From Tubiluchus corallicola (Eukaryota > Priapulida > Priapulimorpha > Priapulimorphida > Tubiluchidae): a stretch of 64,000 nt of DNA. Of the stretch, positions 38,584 to 50,421 are shown piece after piece (the stretch's first letter is position 1; the number at the start of each line of letters is the position of its first letter). Both the position numbers and the translations under genes were made by a program. The notes beneath the pieces were generated by a model that was not told the origin of the DNA, searched no databases, and was given only the letters and a program-made list of their open reading frames with translations. The stretch lies in contig JAQGDQ010000614.1 in NCBI GenBank assembly GCA_030141605.1, forward strand, positions 1 through 64,000, in the 5' to 3' direction.

Positions 38584-38965
38584 TCTCATGAATCCAATCT
38601 ATATTTTTTTCCTTAATGGCATTGACAAACTTTTGGATGGCCCCTTTAAACTGATTGACTGTAACTGCTTAAACAGCCTTTTGAGGTAACCATTCCACAA
38701 ATCAATTATCCTATGGCTGAAAAAATATTTCCTTAAATCCAGCTTGGCTCTGTTTTTGTACAGTTGTAACTGATGTTCTGGCATCATCCTCTCATGACTA
38801 TTGAAAATGAAGAAGGTTCCAACATCCACATCATCAGTTCCTTTAATGATTTTGAAAGCTTATATTAAATCAGCGTGCGTCCTTCCAGTTAATAGTGTAT
38901 GCAGACCTAGCCGCTTAAGTCGCTGACAATATGGAACATTCTTCAACTCTTCCACCATTTTTGTG
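38584..38965 (-). mobile_element. LINE C-terminal fragment
   Basis: On the minus strand, frames read RLKRLGLHTLLTGRTHADLI, then (after a stop) AFKIIKGTDDVDVGTFF, then LQLYKNRAKLDLRKYFFSHR and IIDLWNGY. This is the standard end of a non-LTR reverse-transcriptase protein (KRLGL..L..RR..DLI.., LRKYFFS.R..D.WN). It is a short, stop-interrupted fragment, different in sequence from the 36391 copy. Confidence 0.75.
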
Positions 38966-39453
38966 GTTTGGACATCCTCGCTCAAACACGTGTTTGACGT
39001 GATTTCATTGTAAAAAGAATACCTAAGCCTATTTTTTCGAATTTGCACCTTTTTTCTACTTCTGAGTTTAAAACATTTTTGGTTAAAATAAGTTATAGTC
39101 TATATACAATATTAAATGCATTCATATTACTGTACATTTAACACTGATTTCTACAGAATGTATGAAAACATAAATAAAATTTTAATTGTAAACTCTTAAA
39201 TGTTAACATAGTTGACCAAAATGAAACACTTGTAGAAAATGCAAAACTTGAACAAAAATACAAACTTTGATTGCTAGTGGAGCTAATGAACTTCTTTTTG
39301 CGATATACAGCATTCAAGAAAAGACATAAACGTGCTACACCACTAGAGGCAGCCATTTCAGCGTGCTCATAGACGGACACCCAACATTTTTCTGTCCACA
39401 ACAAAAGAGCATTCTTAGTTCCAAGATTTCTTTTTGCCGAGAAAAGTCTGAAA

Positions 39454-39585
39454 ACGCCATCTTGTCAGTTATTTGCTTGTTGATTGGAAGTTTGAGTGTT
39501 ACAAATTAATTTCGTTTCGAAGGAAAGTACTTTGTCTTCTTAGACAAGGTAGATTTTTTCCAAAGCATCAGCACAACCTAAAAAG
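39454..39585 (+). promoter_or_regulatory. Probable beta-catenin first non-coding exon and core promoter
   Basis: The beta-catenin coding exon is preceded by a good acceptor (TTTTTCTGCAG at 41339-41349), so at least one upstream 5' UTR exon is expected. A candidate donor AAAAG|GTAAAC lies at 39585/39586. About 130 bases upstream is CGCCATCTTG (39455-39464), a YY1-type motif (reverse AAGATGGCG) often found at start sites. The exon start is not determinable here. Confidence 0.35.
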
Positions 39586-41369
39586 GTAAACCATATACAT
39601 AGTCTAGTTTATATTTGAGATTTTTCATACGCATTTGTGTAAGCACTTTTGTGTTATTGAATTCGTGCATTATTTTGACTTAATAATATGTATAGTTAAC
39701 GCTGTCGTATAGTACTTATATTATCTTGTGCTGATACTTGGTATTTGTGTGAGCCTGTTACTGACTAAATTCATTTGTAAAAATCATTAGTTTGTTAGTG
39801 CTGTACTTTTGTTCACTTAACCAAAGTTTTATGTGGCATAGAAATGGAAATAAGGGCCCTATGTTCGCATTTTTACGTGTTTTTCATGGGTGATAATTGT
39901 GACTCAAGTTGTGTGTTTAGCTTATGTCTGTTACTTACAGATGCAATTACTTTTGGCTTCGTTTAAACAGTGTTTTATTAACAAACAAATCAATATTATG
40001 CAACATACGTTCATTTGAAGAGAAGACACAATACTAAACAAAATGCTAATGAGATATGCTAACAGATTCAGAAGAATCTATATTAAAGCCCCCCACGAAA
40101 GGTTTCATCATTCATTGCAGTTTAACATATAATTAATTCTTAAGTTTGCTTTTGTTGATTATCAATAAAAGAGAAAAACGTTAAACATGCTTGAAGACTT
40201 GTTCTTGACAAGAACTAGTGTAGTTGAAATACACTGTACTGTAAAACTACTATTATTATCCTGAGACTAAAAATTTTATTGTTGCTTAATCATTCATATC
40301 TGATTATCGTTTTCACTCGAACTAAGTACAATTGAATTTTGTACTTATTTTGTTTATTTACATATATTGAATGGAAATCTAGTTACTTCTTAACTGTTTC
40401 ACTTTTACGATTATATTTCTTAAAACAATTTAAATGAAGTTATTTTTTTAGTCACAAATAAGAGAAATTGGTCATTATTTCAGTGCGTCATAAAACTTTT
40501 TATTTCTTTTAATATTAAAGGCCTGTCAGTAATTGGTTGCCAAGTGTTACTGGCCACATTAATACTTCATTGTTCATTCAGCATATAGGAAGTTACAGCT
40601 ATCATTTATCAGCAATTTTGATTTTTGTAATGAAATATTACTGATTTCATGACTGGCGAATTTTCACTTTCTCTCTCACTATTTGTTACAGAATTCATAG
40701 AGTAAATGATTTTTATATTGTGTCTGCTAATGTTCTTTGAATAGTACTGTTTATTGTGCAACTACAATTTGTACTGTGTAATCCAGAGTAGAAAAAGTTT
40801 ATCATGCAGAAACACTTGGGGTGAATAATATAGTTAATAGTACAACTTCTTTCCATTGTCAAATTGTAGGTTCAATATTGTCTGGGTTGTGAATGTTTGA
40901 TTTGTGTAATATCTACACCTGTATAGTCACAAGTCAAAATTTTATTTGGTTTTCCTCAATTCTTTGACTTACTGAATCGCAAATATTTTGAATTTCCCAA
41001 CGTGATTTTGCTTTCTAAAAGTGAACATCCGTTCCACATTTTAATTTATATTTGGCTTACTTGACATGGTGTAAAACAGCAGTCAATTGTGCGCAGAGCA
41101 CCACTTCCTCCACTTTATTAAGTTCATTTTTCATAGCTCTATAGAATAGAGGGTTTCATATGTAATCTGGGTGTGTTATGTTTATAAAGGAATTTTATGT
41201 TGCTGGTTAATACCAATTTTGCAGCTTTTATTGTATTATTAAAATGAAGAGTTGTTGTGGTTTTAGCCTTTTCTGTTATATTGATATATGAATATTAATT
41301 CATTCTCTGTCGTTTTGTAGTCTTTTATTTGATTTTTCTTTTTCTGCAGGTTTGCTGTTAATAAGAGAA

Positions 41370-43802
41370 ATGAGCCAACAAGGCTATCAGTATCAGAGAA
41401 GTCCTGCAATGCCCCAACAGCAGGGAGGGCAACAGTACATGGATGCTGGACAGGAAATGCATGACAGCAATGCTAAAACCATGATGTGGGCTCAGAATCA
41501 GTACATGACTGATTCAGGCATCATTTCTGGTAACCCGTCACATGCTCCATCTATGAGCAGCAAAGCACACTCTGCCAATGATGATTTAGATATGGATGGA
41601 AGTGGCATGGGTTATGATTGGGATCAGAACTACCCACCACAGGGCTACACACAAGAACAGGTTGATGAAATGAATCAACAGCTAAATCAAACAAGAGGTC
41701 AGCGAGTTCGAGCAGCCATGTTCCCGGAGACACTTGACGAAGGCGTTCCCATTCCTTCTACCCAGTTTGATCCCCAGCAGCCAACAGCTGTCCAGCGCCT
41801 TGCCGAGCCGAGTCAGATGCTGAAACATGCTGTCGTGAATCTGATCAATTACCAAGATGATGCTGACTTGGCAACACGTGCGATTCCGGAGCTTACAAAG
41901 CTTTTGAACGATGAGGATCAGGTTGTCGTATCACAGGCCGCAATGATGGTACATCAACTTTCAAAGAAGGAGGCATCTCGTCATGCAATCATGAATTCTC
42001 CGCAGATGGTAGCAGCTCTAGTTCGTGCTATGACCAACTCAAATGACGTAGAGACAACACGATGTGCTGCAGGAACGCTTCATAACTTGTCACATCATAG
42101 GCAAGGATTGCTTGCAATATTCAAGTCGGGGGGTATTCCAGCACTGGTTCGACTGCTCAGTTCCCCAGTGGAATCAGTATTGTTTTATGCAATTACTACT
42201 CTCCACAATCTTCTCCTTCACCAGGAGGGATCAAAAATGGCTGTCAGGCTTGCAGGAGGATTGCAGAAGATGGTTGCCTTATTGGCCAGAAACAATGTTA
42301 AATTCTTGGCGATTACTACAGATTGCTTGCAGATTTTGGCATATGGAAATCAAGAAAGCAAACTGATAATTTTGGCTAGTGGTGGACCTGGAGAGCTTGT
42401 ACGTATAATGCGTTCTTACAATTATGAAAAATTGCTGTGGACAACCTCTAGAGTATTGAAAGTTCTTTCTGTTTGTCCCAGTAATAAACCAGCCATTGTC
42501 GAAGCAGGTGGCATGCAAGCACTTGCCATGCATTTGGGTCATCCAAGCACTCGACTTGTACAAAATTGTCTGTGGACACTGAGAAATCTGTCTGATGCAG
42601 CCACCAAGCAAATAGCACAAGAGAATATGGAGGGTCTGCTGTCAATGCTGGTGCAGCTTCTGTCTTCTAATGACATCAATGTCGTCACATGTTCTGCCGG
42701 AATTCTGTCTAACTTAACATGCAACAATCATCGCAACAAGGTACTCGTATGTCAAAGTGGTGGAATAGAAGCACTAGTTCGCACTTGCATTCAGGCGGGA
42801 GATAGAGAAGAAATTACAGAACCTGCTGTTTGTGCTTTGCGTCACCTAACCAGTCGCCATCCAGAAGCAGAAATGGCACAAAACGCTGTGCGCTTGCACT
42901 ATGGCCTACCTGTTCTTGTCAAAATGCTACACCCACCTAGCCGTTGGCCATTAATTAAAGCTGTAATTGGCCTGATTCGTAACTTAGCCCTTTGCCCTGC
43001 CAATCATGCTCCTTTGCGTGAACATGGTGCACTGCCGCGCCTGGTTCAGCTGTTGATTCGTGCCCACCAAGATACACAGCGTCGAGCTTCTATGGGATCC
43101 AATAGCAGTAGTGCATACGCTGACGGTGTGCGCATGGAAGAGATTGTAGAGGGAACCGTAGGAGCTCTTCACATTCTTGCGAGAGAAGCACACAACAGAG
43201 CTGTCATTCGAGGTCTGAACTGTATTCCGATATTTGTACAGTTGCTGTATTCTGATATTGAAAATATTCAGCGAGTCTCTGCTGGAGTTCTCTGTGAGTT
43301 AGCTGCCGATAAAGAGGGAGCGGAGATCATAGAACAGGAAGGTGCCACCGCACCACTTACTGAATTGCTACATTCTCGGAATGAAGGTGTTGCCACATAT
43401 GCTGCAGCCGTGTTGTTCCGTATGTCAGAAGATAAGCCTCAAGAATATCGGAAGAGGCTCTCTGTCGAGTTGACCAGTTCGTTGTTTCGAGCTGATCAGG
43501 AATGGGGACAACCACAAGATCTTGATGCGATGATGATGGGCGACGAAGCCTATAACGACCAGATGTATCCACCGCAGCACAATACCAGTCATGGTAGTGT
43601 TCACAGCACTCAGCATGATCCCCGATCCCAACAAGACTATGATATGCATGGGCAAACAATGGATATGGGAGGAGGGAATTATCCGGCTCCGATGGACATG
43701 GGCCCTCCAGGAGGTGATATGAACTTTGACAGTATGAATCTTGATTCCATACCACCAGCAGATAACAGTCAGATGGCAGCATGGTTTGATACTGACCTGT
43801 GA
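41370..43802 (+). CDS. CTNNB1: Beta-catenin, complete in a single coding exon (810 aa)
   Basis: Dual-role protein: links cadherins to alpha-catenin at junctions and acts as TCF co-activator in canonical Wnt signalling. The N-terminus holds the phosphodegron [14 protein letters not shown] (residues 48-61), keeping the GSK3/CK1 register S49, S53, S57, S61; the site matching human Thr41 is Ser. Lys65 matches human Lys49. The alpha-catenin contact region [13 protein letters not shown]...NLINYQDD (Tyr161 equals human Tyr142) is conserved. Twelve armadillo repeats span about 160-690, with the TCF-charged-button lysine context ([30 protein letters not shown]) intact. The C-tail ends AWFDTDL, the PDZ-binding form. 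Human protein is 781 aa; the extra length is in the Gln/Met-rich N-terminus and the tail. The start is the first ATG after the acceptor, MSQQG. Neighbouring genes have introns within the coding region, but this one has none. Confidence 0.97.
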   Translation: MSQQGYQYQRSPAMPQQQGGQQYMDAGQEMHDSNAKTMMWAQNQYMTDSGIISGNPSHAPSMSSKAHSANDDLDMDGSGMGYDWDQNYPPQGYTQEQVDEMNQQLNQTRGQRVRAAMFPETLDEGVPIPSTQFDPQQPTAVQRLAEPSQMLKHAVVNLINYQDDADLATRAIPELTKLLNDEDQVVVSQAAMMVHQLSKKEASRHAIMNSPQMVAALVRAMTNSNDVETTRCAAGTLHNLSHHRQGLLAIFKSGGIPALVRLLSSPVESVLFYAITTLHNLLLHQEGSKMAVRLAGGLQKMVALLARNNVKFLAITTDCLQILAYGNQESKLIILASGGPGELVRIMRSYNYEKLLWTTSRVLKVLSVCPSNKPAIVEAGGMQALAMHLGHPSTRLVQNCLWTLRNLSDAATKQIAQENMEGLLSMLVQLLSSNDINVVTCSAGILSNLTCNNHRNKVLVCQSGGIEALVRTCIQAGDREEITEPAVCALRHLTSRHPEAEMAQNAVRLHYGLPVLVKMLHPPSRWPLIKAVIGLIRNLALCPANHAPLREHGALPRLVQLLIRAHQDTQRRASMGSNSSSAYADGVRMEEIVEGTVGALHILAREAHNRAVIRGLNCIPIFVQLLYSDIENIQRVSAGVLCELAADKEGAEIIEQEGATAPLTELLHSRNEGVATYAAAVLFRMSEDKPQEYRKRLSVELTSSLFRADQEWGQPQDLDAMMMGDEAYNDQMYPPQHNTSHGSVHSTQHDPRSQQDYDMHGQTMDMGGGNYPAPMDMGPPGGDMNFDSMNLDSIPPADNSQMAAWFDTDL

Positions 43803-45414
43803 GTAAACTACAGGTAATGCTTTATTGCTTGCATTAGATTAATGAACTTTTGATGTCCTCGTTTTTCTTCAAAACACATTTAAAATGAGAATTCTGAACC
43901 CACTGGTTTCTACGAATATTTTATGAGAACTCCTTGGCAAATAAAATTTTCCTGTCAAGTATGTTCTAAAGTTGCTGCATAAAAAATTCAGTCCTGGAAG
44001 AACATTCTTTTAGTGCATAGCAATTAGAAGAAATTAATAAATTTATCAAAAGCTTTATAAACTACAGGTTTTGGCTGGCAGTCTTTTGATTGCAGTCTGA
44101 TTTGTATTTGTAAATGTATTACAAAAAAAATGTTTGAATAAGTATACATGTATTATGTTTATAAACTTTATGTAATCGTTTATTTCATCTGTTGATGTTT
44201 TATCATCATTTTCTTTTTCGCGTTGTAACTGTATGTAACCTAATATCTGTATAGACTATGTGTGAGACCATTTCAACTTTATTTTCACTTTTGTAATAAT
44301 GAAAAGCACACATTTACATTATTACATGTATTGGTTTTAAAAATTATACTGTGTCATACAATACTGAAATTTTAAAACAGTTTTGTAATAGTTGTCTTGA
44401 ATGTGGCGTCTAGTAAACCTTCTTCCTAAAGTGAAGGTACTTAACCGTCTAAAACTCATATTGGTTATTTTTATACCTCTAAATAATATGCAGTTTTTTG
44501 CTTGCGACACGTTGAGGGTTGTGTTTGGACATTGTGATGGTATTGTTCCTTCTGGTTGTGACTGCTTAATAAATTATTTCCTCCTTATGAGTATAAAAAA
44601 TCATGTATTGTACAACCTTGATTATTTTTGTTTTATCTGGACAGTCAGCTAGTAACCGTTGTTCTTTTTAGTTTTTGAATGCACATTGTTTTGTAAACAA
44701 ATGTAAATTTTAAACTGAAATTGTGTAATCAAATTTATCACTTCGTTGTTTATAGTTATTCCTGTATTCCCTGATTCAATGACGAGGTTTATTGGCTGTG
44801 CAAATAATGTAGGTGTAGATGCTATCAATGTCTGGCGTCAGTTACTACCTGTATATATTTTATTAGGTTTAGTGTATTACTAACACGTGTAGTAGGCTTA
44901 TCTATCTTTAGTAATGTTAGTTTGACGGTGTGGGTGTAACTAGAGGTATTTGTAGAAGTTTAAGTATTACAACTTTGTTTGTATGTCACTTTGAACTTAT
45001 GAGTAAAGTTGTTTTGCATTGTGTCCTGTACTAATATTTTATGGTACAGTTGATACATGTACATTTTAGTTTTAACCCTTTAATGAATGACTGATACTTT
45101 GTTATGCATTGGGTAATTTCTAAAAATTGCCTAAAATGCCTATCATTTCTATTTTTTATTAGTGTACACGCTTCTGTTCGTTTTTGTAAATTCTGAAGTT
45201 AAGAGGGCATTTAATTTTGGCTTTTATTATTATTAATCAAGTCTTTTATTCACAGCTTATTAAATTGTAATAAATCAGTTTTAACAAAAATCATGTTTTG
45301 TGAACAGTGAGTGCTGACGTTAATATTTTAGTTCTCATTTATTGCTAATATTCATTGTATTGCGTTGTATTGTTTCCTTTCGTTTTAGGTGAATAAATAT
45401 AAAACAGTGTTATA

Positions 45415-46207
45415 TATTAAAGAAACATTGTTCTTGGTTACTTTTTTAGAACTTCTGTCTAAAATACTATTGTACTTGTAGAGCTATATCTACAATTTAA
45501 AAGATTTCTAATTTTCGGTAAAAGATAAATTTTCATAAATCTGGAAATTGACGTAACTAAAGCTGCAGTGCTTTTTTCTGTTCTAAGATGTGAAATTGCA
45601 ATAAATTAATTGTACATGTATGTGCCAGTAACTGCATTTCCAAAATTCCTATTATTCATGGTATAATTTCACCTACGTGGGAGGAATAAATACCTGGAAA
45701 GCTAATTGGATAATTTTGACGATTTACATATAGGCACGTGTACCTGAAAATGCCTTTCATCACTATTCCGCAAATGTGCTCTGTATTAAAGTAGCATTGT
45801 TCTTCGCTCTTTTTTTAAATTCTAATACTACTATAGAGCTGCATCTAGTTTTTAAAAATATTTCTAATCTTTGGCAGAAGATAAATTTTCATAATTGTGT
45901 TAAATCCTGAAATTGATTAAACTCAATTCAATCAATTTTAATTGATCTATCTAAACTAAAGCGGCAATGTCTTTTTCTAGTCAAAGACGTGAAAGAATTG
46001 CAAGAAATTAATCGTACTGGCATGTGCAAAATGCATTTCCAAAATTCCAATTAACAGAATACGTCCAATTAATAGAATAATGATGTCATCAACGTGGGAG
46101 GAGCAAATACCGGGAAAGCTAATTGGATCATTTTGACGGCCTACATAAAGGCGTGTGTACCAGACTACACATCTCATCAGTATCACGTGAATGTGTTCTG
46201 TTTTGCA
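45415..46207. repeat. Tandem duplication (~370-bp unit) upstream of LAMTOR3
   Basis: Copy A (about 45415-45782) and copy B (about 45783-46207) share in order: TATTAAAG..CATTGTTCTT, TAGAGCT..ATCTA, GATAAATTTTCATAA, TAACTAAAGC..CA.TG, GCATTTCCAAAATTCC, ACGTGGGAGGA, AAATACC.GGAAAGC, TAATTGGAT.ATTTTGACG, TACATA.AGGC and TGTGTTCTG-like blocks. Copy B has an extra ~50 bp. Copy B abuts the LAMTOR3 start region, so the promoter has probably been duplicated. Confidence 0.8.
46126..46190 (+). promoter_or_regulatory. Putative LAMTOR3 core promoter
   Basis: Within copy B of the duplication, about 120-180 bases before the ATG: an inverted CCAAT core (ATTGG in GCTAATTGGATC), TTTGACGG, a TATA-like TACATAAAGG near 46142, and an E-box palindrome TCACGTGA at 46183-46190, the core bound by MITF/TFE-family factors that drive lysosomal genes in vertebrates. 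The E-box is absent from copy A. The start site itself is not visible. Confidence 0.35.
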
Positions 46208-46305
46208 TGTGTACATTGTGCAATTAGTTTATTTAAATTCTCCAACAGTACGTCCTGGAGAATTGATTGTAATCGGGCGGAACTGAATTAAGTTATTTAC
46301 AAGAA

Positions 46306-49300
46306 ATGGTTGAGGTAAGTATAATCTGGTAACTAATAATCGCAACAATGTAATGTGCATTATATCGCATGTGTATTTTATAATTATTGGTGTTTTCAAT
46401 TTTCACATTTGAATGGGATTTATTATTAATCATTTTTTTTTGTTTTCAGGAATTAAAGCAACATCTTCACCGTACAATTAAAAGGTGAGAACGGGGTCAC
46501 AGAGCAAATCCGGAAAGAAGCATTGTTATTTTGGATTTAAAAGCCTACTACTACTAGTATTCAAGGTCAAAATCAATTGCAAGTGCTTTTATGTTCATCT
46601 CAACTATGTCTGAGGCTTACTGTTTCACTTACCTTGAGGTTGAATAATGGTCAGAGGTTTCCAAAGGCAGATTGTTCTAATTAGTGAAAAATTTCCCCAC
46701 AAAAAATGAGTTTCCTCATTAGTTGTCACAATTCTGTTGTAATTAAGAACTGAATTTGCTTTATTCTCCTAATTTTAACTACACTGATGTTAGATCAAAT
46801 GCCAAGATTAATTGTACCATTACTGCTGTTTTTGCACTAGAGTTACCAATTTTCTGCATTTTCTCCTCGCAGGAATTGAAATCTGCTTTGTCGGGCACGG
46901 AGTACGCCACTAGCCGAAGTAAGACACTTTCGCTAAAACGCATGCACTAAACTTGGTGCAAAACAGTGTCGTACATTGGCAACCCAAGTAGGGCACTGGA
47001 GATTTCTGTCAAGAATTGAGAATTATGACATAATAAAACATAAAACTAATTTGTTTTCGAAAAAAGTAAGTTTATAAGAATGATGGGTAATCCTTGAAAA
47101 TTTACAAATGTACTTTTTACGGTAATATCATCATTATTATTAGCTCTATTAATAGCATCGTAACATTAAACTAAGTATGTCATGCTTTAAAGACAGAAGC
47201 TGTGTAAGGCACTTAGCTCACTAGCCCGTTTACTTAGTAGAAAACAATTATTTGTCCAGGAGGTAGTGAAACGGATCACCTGTCTGTCAAGCAAGACAAA
47301 ATAAAAAGTTTTAATACCTTAAGCCAATGTTGGAATCGCTAAAAAGTGGGCTTATTTCACTTCAAAAAAGATTAATGTCGAAGCCAAATTTAATATTGGC
47401 CGTTCTACTAGCTCAGAATAAGATTCTTATATTTTATCAGATGTGTAGTAAGTTATTCAATGTGTGTGACATTTTCAATTATTATTATTAATTAAACAAG
47501 GACAACGGATGCTGCCAGTACGGTTAACGATTCAATTCGTGACGTGTTTTTAGTGTCCTACTTGGGGAGCCCATGTACGAGGCGGCGTCCTTGAGTTAGC
47601 CCATGTACGATGGGTCCTACTTTGCTAGCCTATGTGCGCCAATTGCCCTACTTCGGCTAGTGTCCGACTCTGCTCCCAGCAAGCTTTATATTCTGCTCGC
47701 TTACGATATGAGGAGTATCTTGCAAATTGACTTAAGTAAGAACGGTAAAGAGTTTTACCGTTATAGTAAACACTTCCTTAAAGTCCTAATCGTTTTACTA
47801 CTATTAATGATTCTTTTGTTTCTTTCTTCACTGATGAACCTGATGATGGTCCCTTACCGACTACCTAGCATCCACTTGACATGTGACGAATTACAAATTA
47901 TGATGTTACTATAGCAATGGTATGAAAGTATCAATTTATTTCAATATTGTGTGCTGCTAGGAAAGGATTGGAAACCCTGGTTTATGACAAAATGGTCAAA
48001 ATATACATGTCATGTTAGCATCACGCAACATTATGGTTTTGCCAACTTTTGTCTGAGCTTTGATTTGAACTTATCGAAACTCTGTGGAGTGCTTCTTGAA
48101 CTAGTGAATGTGGCATTCCGTGTTCGTTTTAAAATAACAGTAATTGTGATTTTTTTGCATTACAGGGTAGATGGTCTGCATGCTATCATTATTTCTGACA
48201 GAGATGGAATCCCTGTTATTAGAGGTTCGTATATTCTCTTTCCCAATTCTTTAATCATTTGATGAGTTTCTAGGGGCAGTTAGCAGCTGACATTTTTAAT
48301 TCCTCTCTTAATTTATTTGACAATTTCAGCTGCAACCGAGAATGCCCCTGAATTTGCGCTGAGACCTGCTTTCCTTGCAACATTTGGAGCAGGAACAGAA
48401 CAAGCCGGCAAATTAGGGTTGTCCAAAAACAAGAGTATTGTTAGCATTTATTCAACATATCAAGTAAGTATCAGGTGATTGTTTTTTATTTTTGTCGATC
48501 TAATGTAAAGCTACAATGAATTAGGTTCTAAGTTTGTTCTTGTTTTAAAAGCATTTTATAACATGGGAGTTCCAAAAAGAATAGCACACTTAAAAGTAGG
48601 AATGAAAACTGAGGTCAAGCGTTTCAAACCTATGATTCATGGAATTTTTTTAGCGAAAAATTGTCATGATTTTCACCATTGAAAAGTATAATTATGTTGG
48701 ATAGGAAGGACGCACCAGTAAGTTAGGCCTAGCATCTATGTCAACTTCAACTCCAAGGTCATGGTCAATGGTCCTCACAAAGGAATCTGTTGGAAACTTT
48801 TTGTGAGATTGTTATATTATATAAGTCATCTATAGCTAACTCACTTAAAAGTGGGGATGAATATTCAGATTCCAGGGTCAGACAACCCTCTCTAGAATAT
48901 ATCAACATGGTATTTCAGAACTTGTACTCTACCTAGCGTGTGCGTTTACAATTCTTCAAAGTTATTACATAGATAGTAATCCAAGTGCAAAAATACTAGT
49001 GAATTAATTCAATTGCAGGTGTATGAATGTAGTTTATTTGCATATGGTCTGTATGTAATTTTATAATGCTGTGGCTAAGACTTTGTAGTTTACAAGTCTC
49101 TGATTGTGTTGTTTTTGTTTACTTCTCAGGTAGTACAAATAAATAAGCTTCCACTTGTATTGAGTTTCATAGCAAGTAGCCAGGCAAACACAGGTAAATA
49201 ACTGAATATTATGAAATAGTAATATTTATAAAATTCAGTTATATCATTAGAATATTAATTGGTGAAGTGTGTCACCTGAAGGTTATTTTATATATATATA

Positions 49301-49643
49301 TATGCTGGATTTGTTTGAAGATTATGTGAGACCTATTTCAATCATACTTCGACCTATTGTATTGCGTGTTTACCTTCCCTTTTCATAGCTGCGAAAAAAT
49401 AATAATAACAGAGTTTTATATATATATACCTGAAATATATTTACGGTTCTTGTTTTACTTTGTTAATAACATAGACCTATGTATATATGTAGGACAAAGA
49501 GACATTTGTTTTCAACTTATGGATGTCATACTTGTTAGCTTTTACCTGCTGTTTTTATTGAAGGTGCGTTGCTAGGATTAGAAGATGAACTAAACGACTT
49601 GTTGGAAGACATAAAAATTGCTGTTGAAAGCTCAGTGTCTTAG
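46306..49643 (+). CDS. LAMTOR3: LAMTOR3 (Ragulator subunit p14 partner, MP1), 6 exons, 126 aa
   Basis: Exons: 46306-46314, 46450-46484, 48166-48224, 48330-48463, 49130-49193, 49564-49643; phases join and total 127 codons with stop. The protein is a single roadblock/LC7 domain: MVEELKQHLHRTIKR, then VDGLHAIIISDRDGIPVIR, ENAPEFALRPAF, KLGLSKNKSIVSIYSTYQ, VVQINKLPLVLSFIASSQAN and a C-terminal helix. It matches human LAMTOR3 (124 aa) along its length. In animals it pairs with LAMTOR2 in the lysosomal Ragulator complex, which docks Rag GTPases and mTORC1 and scaffolds MEK/ERK. The first coding exon is only three codons long (M-V-E). Intron 2 carries a fold-back element; intron 5 carries one arm of a 108-bp inverted repeat. 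Confidence 0.96.
46885..47695. mobile_element. Fold-back element with internally repeated ~30-bp units (LAMTOR3 intron 2)
   Basis: The outer arms are inverted copies: CACTAGCCGAAGTA (46911-46924) on the left, and TACTTCGGCTAGTG (47649-47662) on the right. Within the right arm, units of about 29-30 bp repeat: GTCCTACTTGGGGAGCCCATGTACGA, then a GTCCTTGAGTTAGCCCATGTACGA form, a GTCCTACTTTGCTAGCC form, and a CCCTACTTCGGCTAG form. The left arm contains the inverse of the same units. The centre is unrelated AT-rich sequence with no transposase. Target duplication not resolved. A 103-codon frame over the right arm is not believed to be a gene. Confidence 0.55.
49303..49410 (+). repeat. 108-bp inverted repeat, left arm (LAMTOR3 intron 5)
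   Basis: The reverse complement of 51311-51418 matches this segment at 107 of 108 positions by eye; the single difference is T versus C in GAGACCTATTTC / GAGACCTACTTC. The arms enclose LAMTOR3 exon 6 and part of a LINE. It ends in a short AATAATAATAACA tract. Confidence 0.9.
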
Positions 49644-50421
49644 GTACTACTACTACTCGTTTCTTCCATTGCTGCCATTTCCATAGTTGTACATATTGTA
49701 AATATTTGTTATTAGAATATTAGTTTGCAGAAAAACATGGGGGTTTCTAATTTATGATTACACATTTTGTACAATCTTGCTTACATTTCTACCTTTTTGT
49801 TCTCACTGAAACTTGTTGAAAAAATGTCATTGTCTATAATAATCTGTCAAGAATAGCAGAAAGTAATGTTGTTATAAACTGTGCCTGATCTTGCATATTA
49901 GGTTTATATGCATGTTAATTAAAGAATTAATAATAATATATATTTTTAGTTTTGGGATTATCAATGTTTGGTTATTAATAACAATGAAGTAAACCTTCAA
50001 TTATTATTTTGGAAATGTTTAATTTAAAAAAATAGACAATTATGAGTTATTGCACTGTATCAATGTGTTATTCTTCATTTTACAACTGATTAAAAACTAT
50101 GGTAATTATTATAAATGGCTTGTGTTTGTTTTATCGTGCGGTATTTTTATATTCATTTTTCAAATTTTGACAAAATTTCAGGACAGTTATATGAACGAAC
50201 AGTTCATCTGCTTTTAACTTTCTAGTTAGCTCTTTGATTAATAACATAAACGTTTTACCCTAATACTTTTTACCGTTGAAAAAATGGGGTTATAAAGAGA
50301 AACATTTTGTCATCTCACTAACTGATTATTAAAAACAAGTTTTGATATAGGCTGGACATCTTTCGTATTTTTAAATTTTGCTTTATTCATAAAACCATGT
50401 TTATACATTGTTGCTCTGTGT
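49644..50421. other. LAMTOR3 3' flank
   Basis: AT-rich sequence after the stop codon. No gene is visible. Candidate 3'-end signals include ATTAAAGAATTAATAATAA near 49918. The LINE copy may begin anywhere from about 50280. Confidence 0.5.

Larger units (their letters stand above)
36110..41369. other. Divergent intergenic region between helicase and beta-catenin
   Basis: Contains a + LINE remnant (36391-38141), a - LINE remnant (38584-38965), and then about 2.3 kb of AT-rich sequence up to the beta-catenin coding exon. No further protein-coding exon is evident. A probable non-coding first exon of beta-catenin ends at 39585. Confidence 0.6.
43803..46305. other. Beta-catenin 3' flank and LAMTOR3 upstream region
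   Basis: AT-rich DNA with no recognisable protein. AATAAA signals at about 44569 and 45393 are candidates for the beta-catenin 3' end; the second (GTGAATAAATAT) is followed by a T/G-rich stretch. From ~45415 the sequence is a tandem duplication that runs to the LAMTOR3 5' UTR. Confidence 0.55.

Noticed and set aside
43790-43805. Spliced end of the beta-catenin frame (GTGAGT overlaps the stop codon)
   Set aside because: Reading straight through gives AWFDTDL and stop, the conserved beta-catenin C-terminus, so the coding region ends there; splicing in the 3' UTR remains possible but unsupported.
47603-47914. 103-codon open frame in LAMTOR3 intron 2
   Set aside because: It begins inside the repeat units of the fold-back element and has no protein similarity I recognise.
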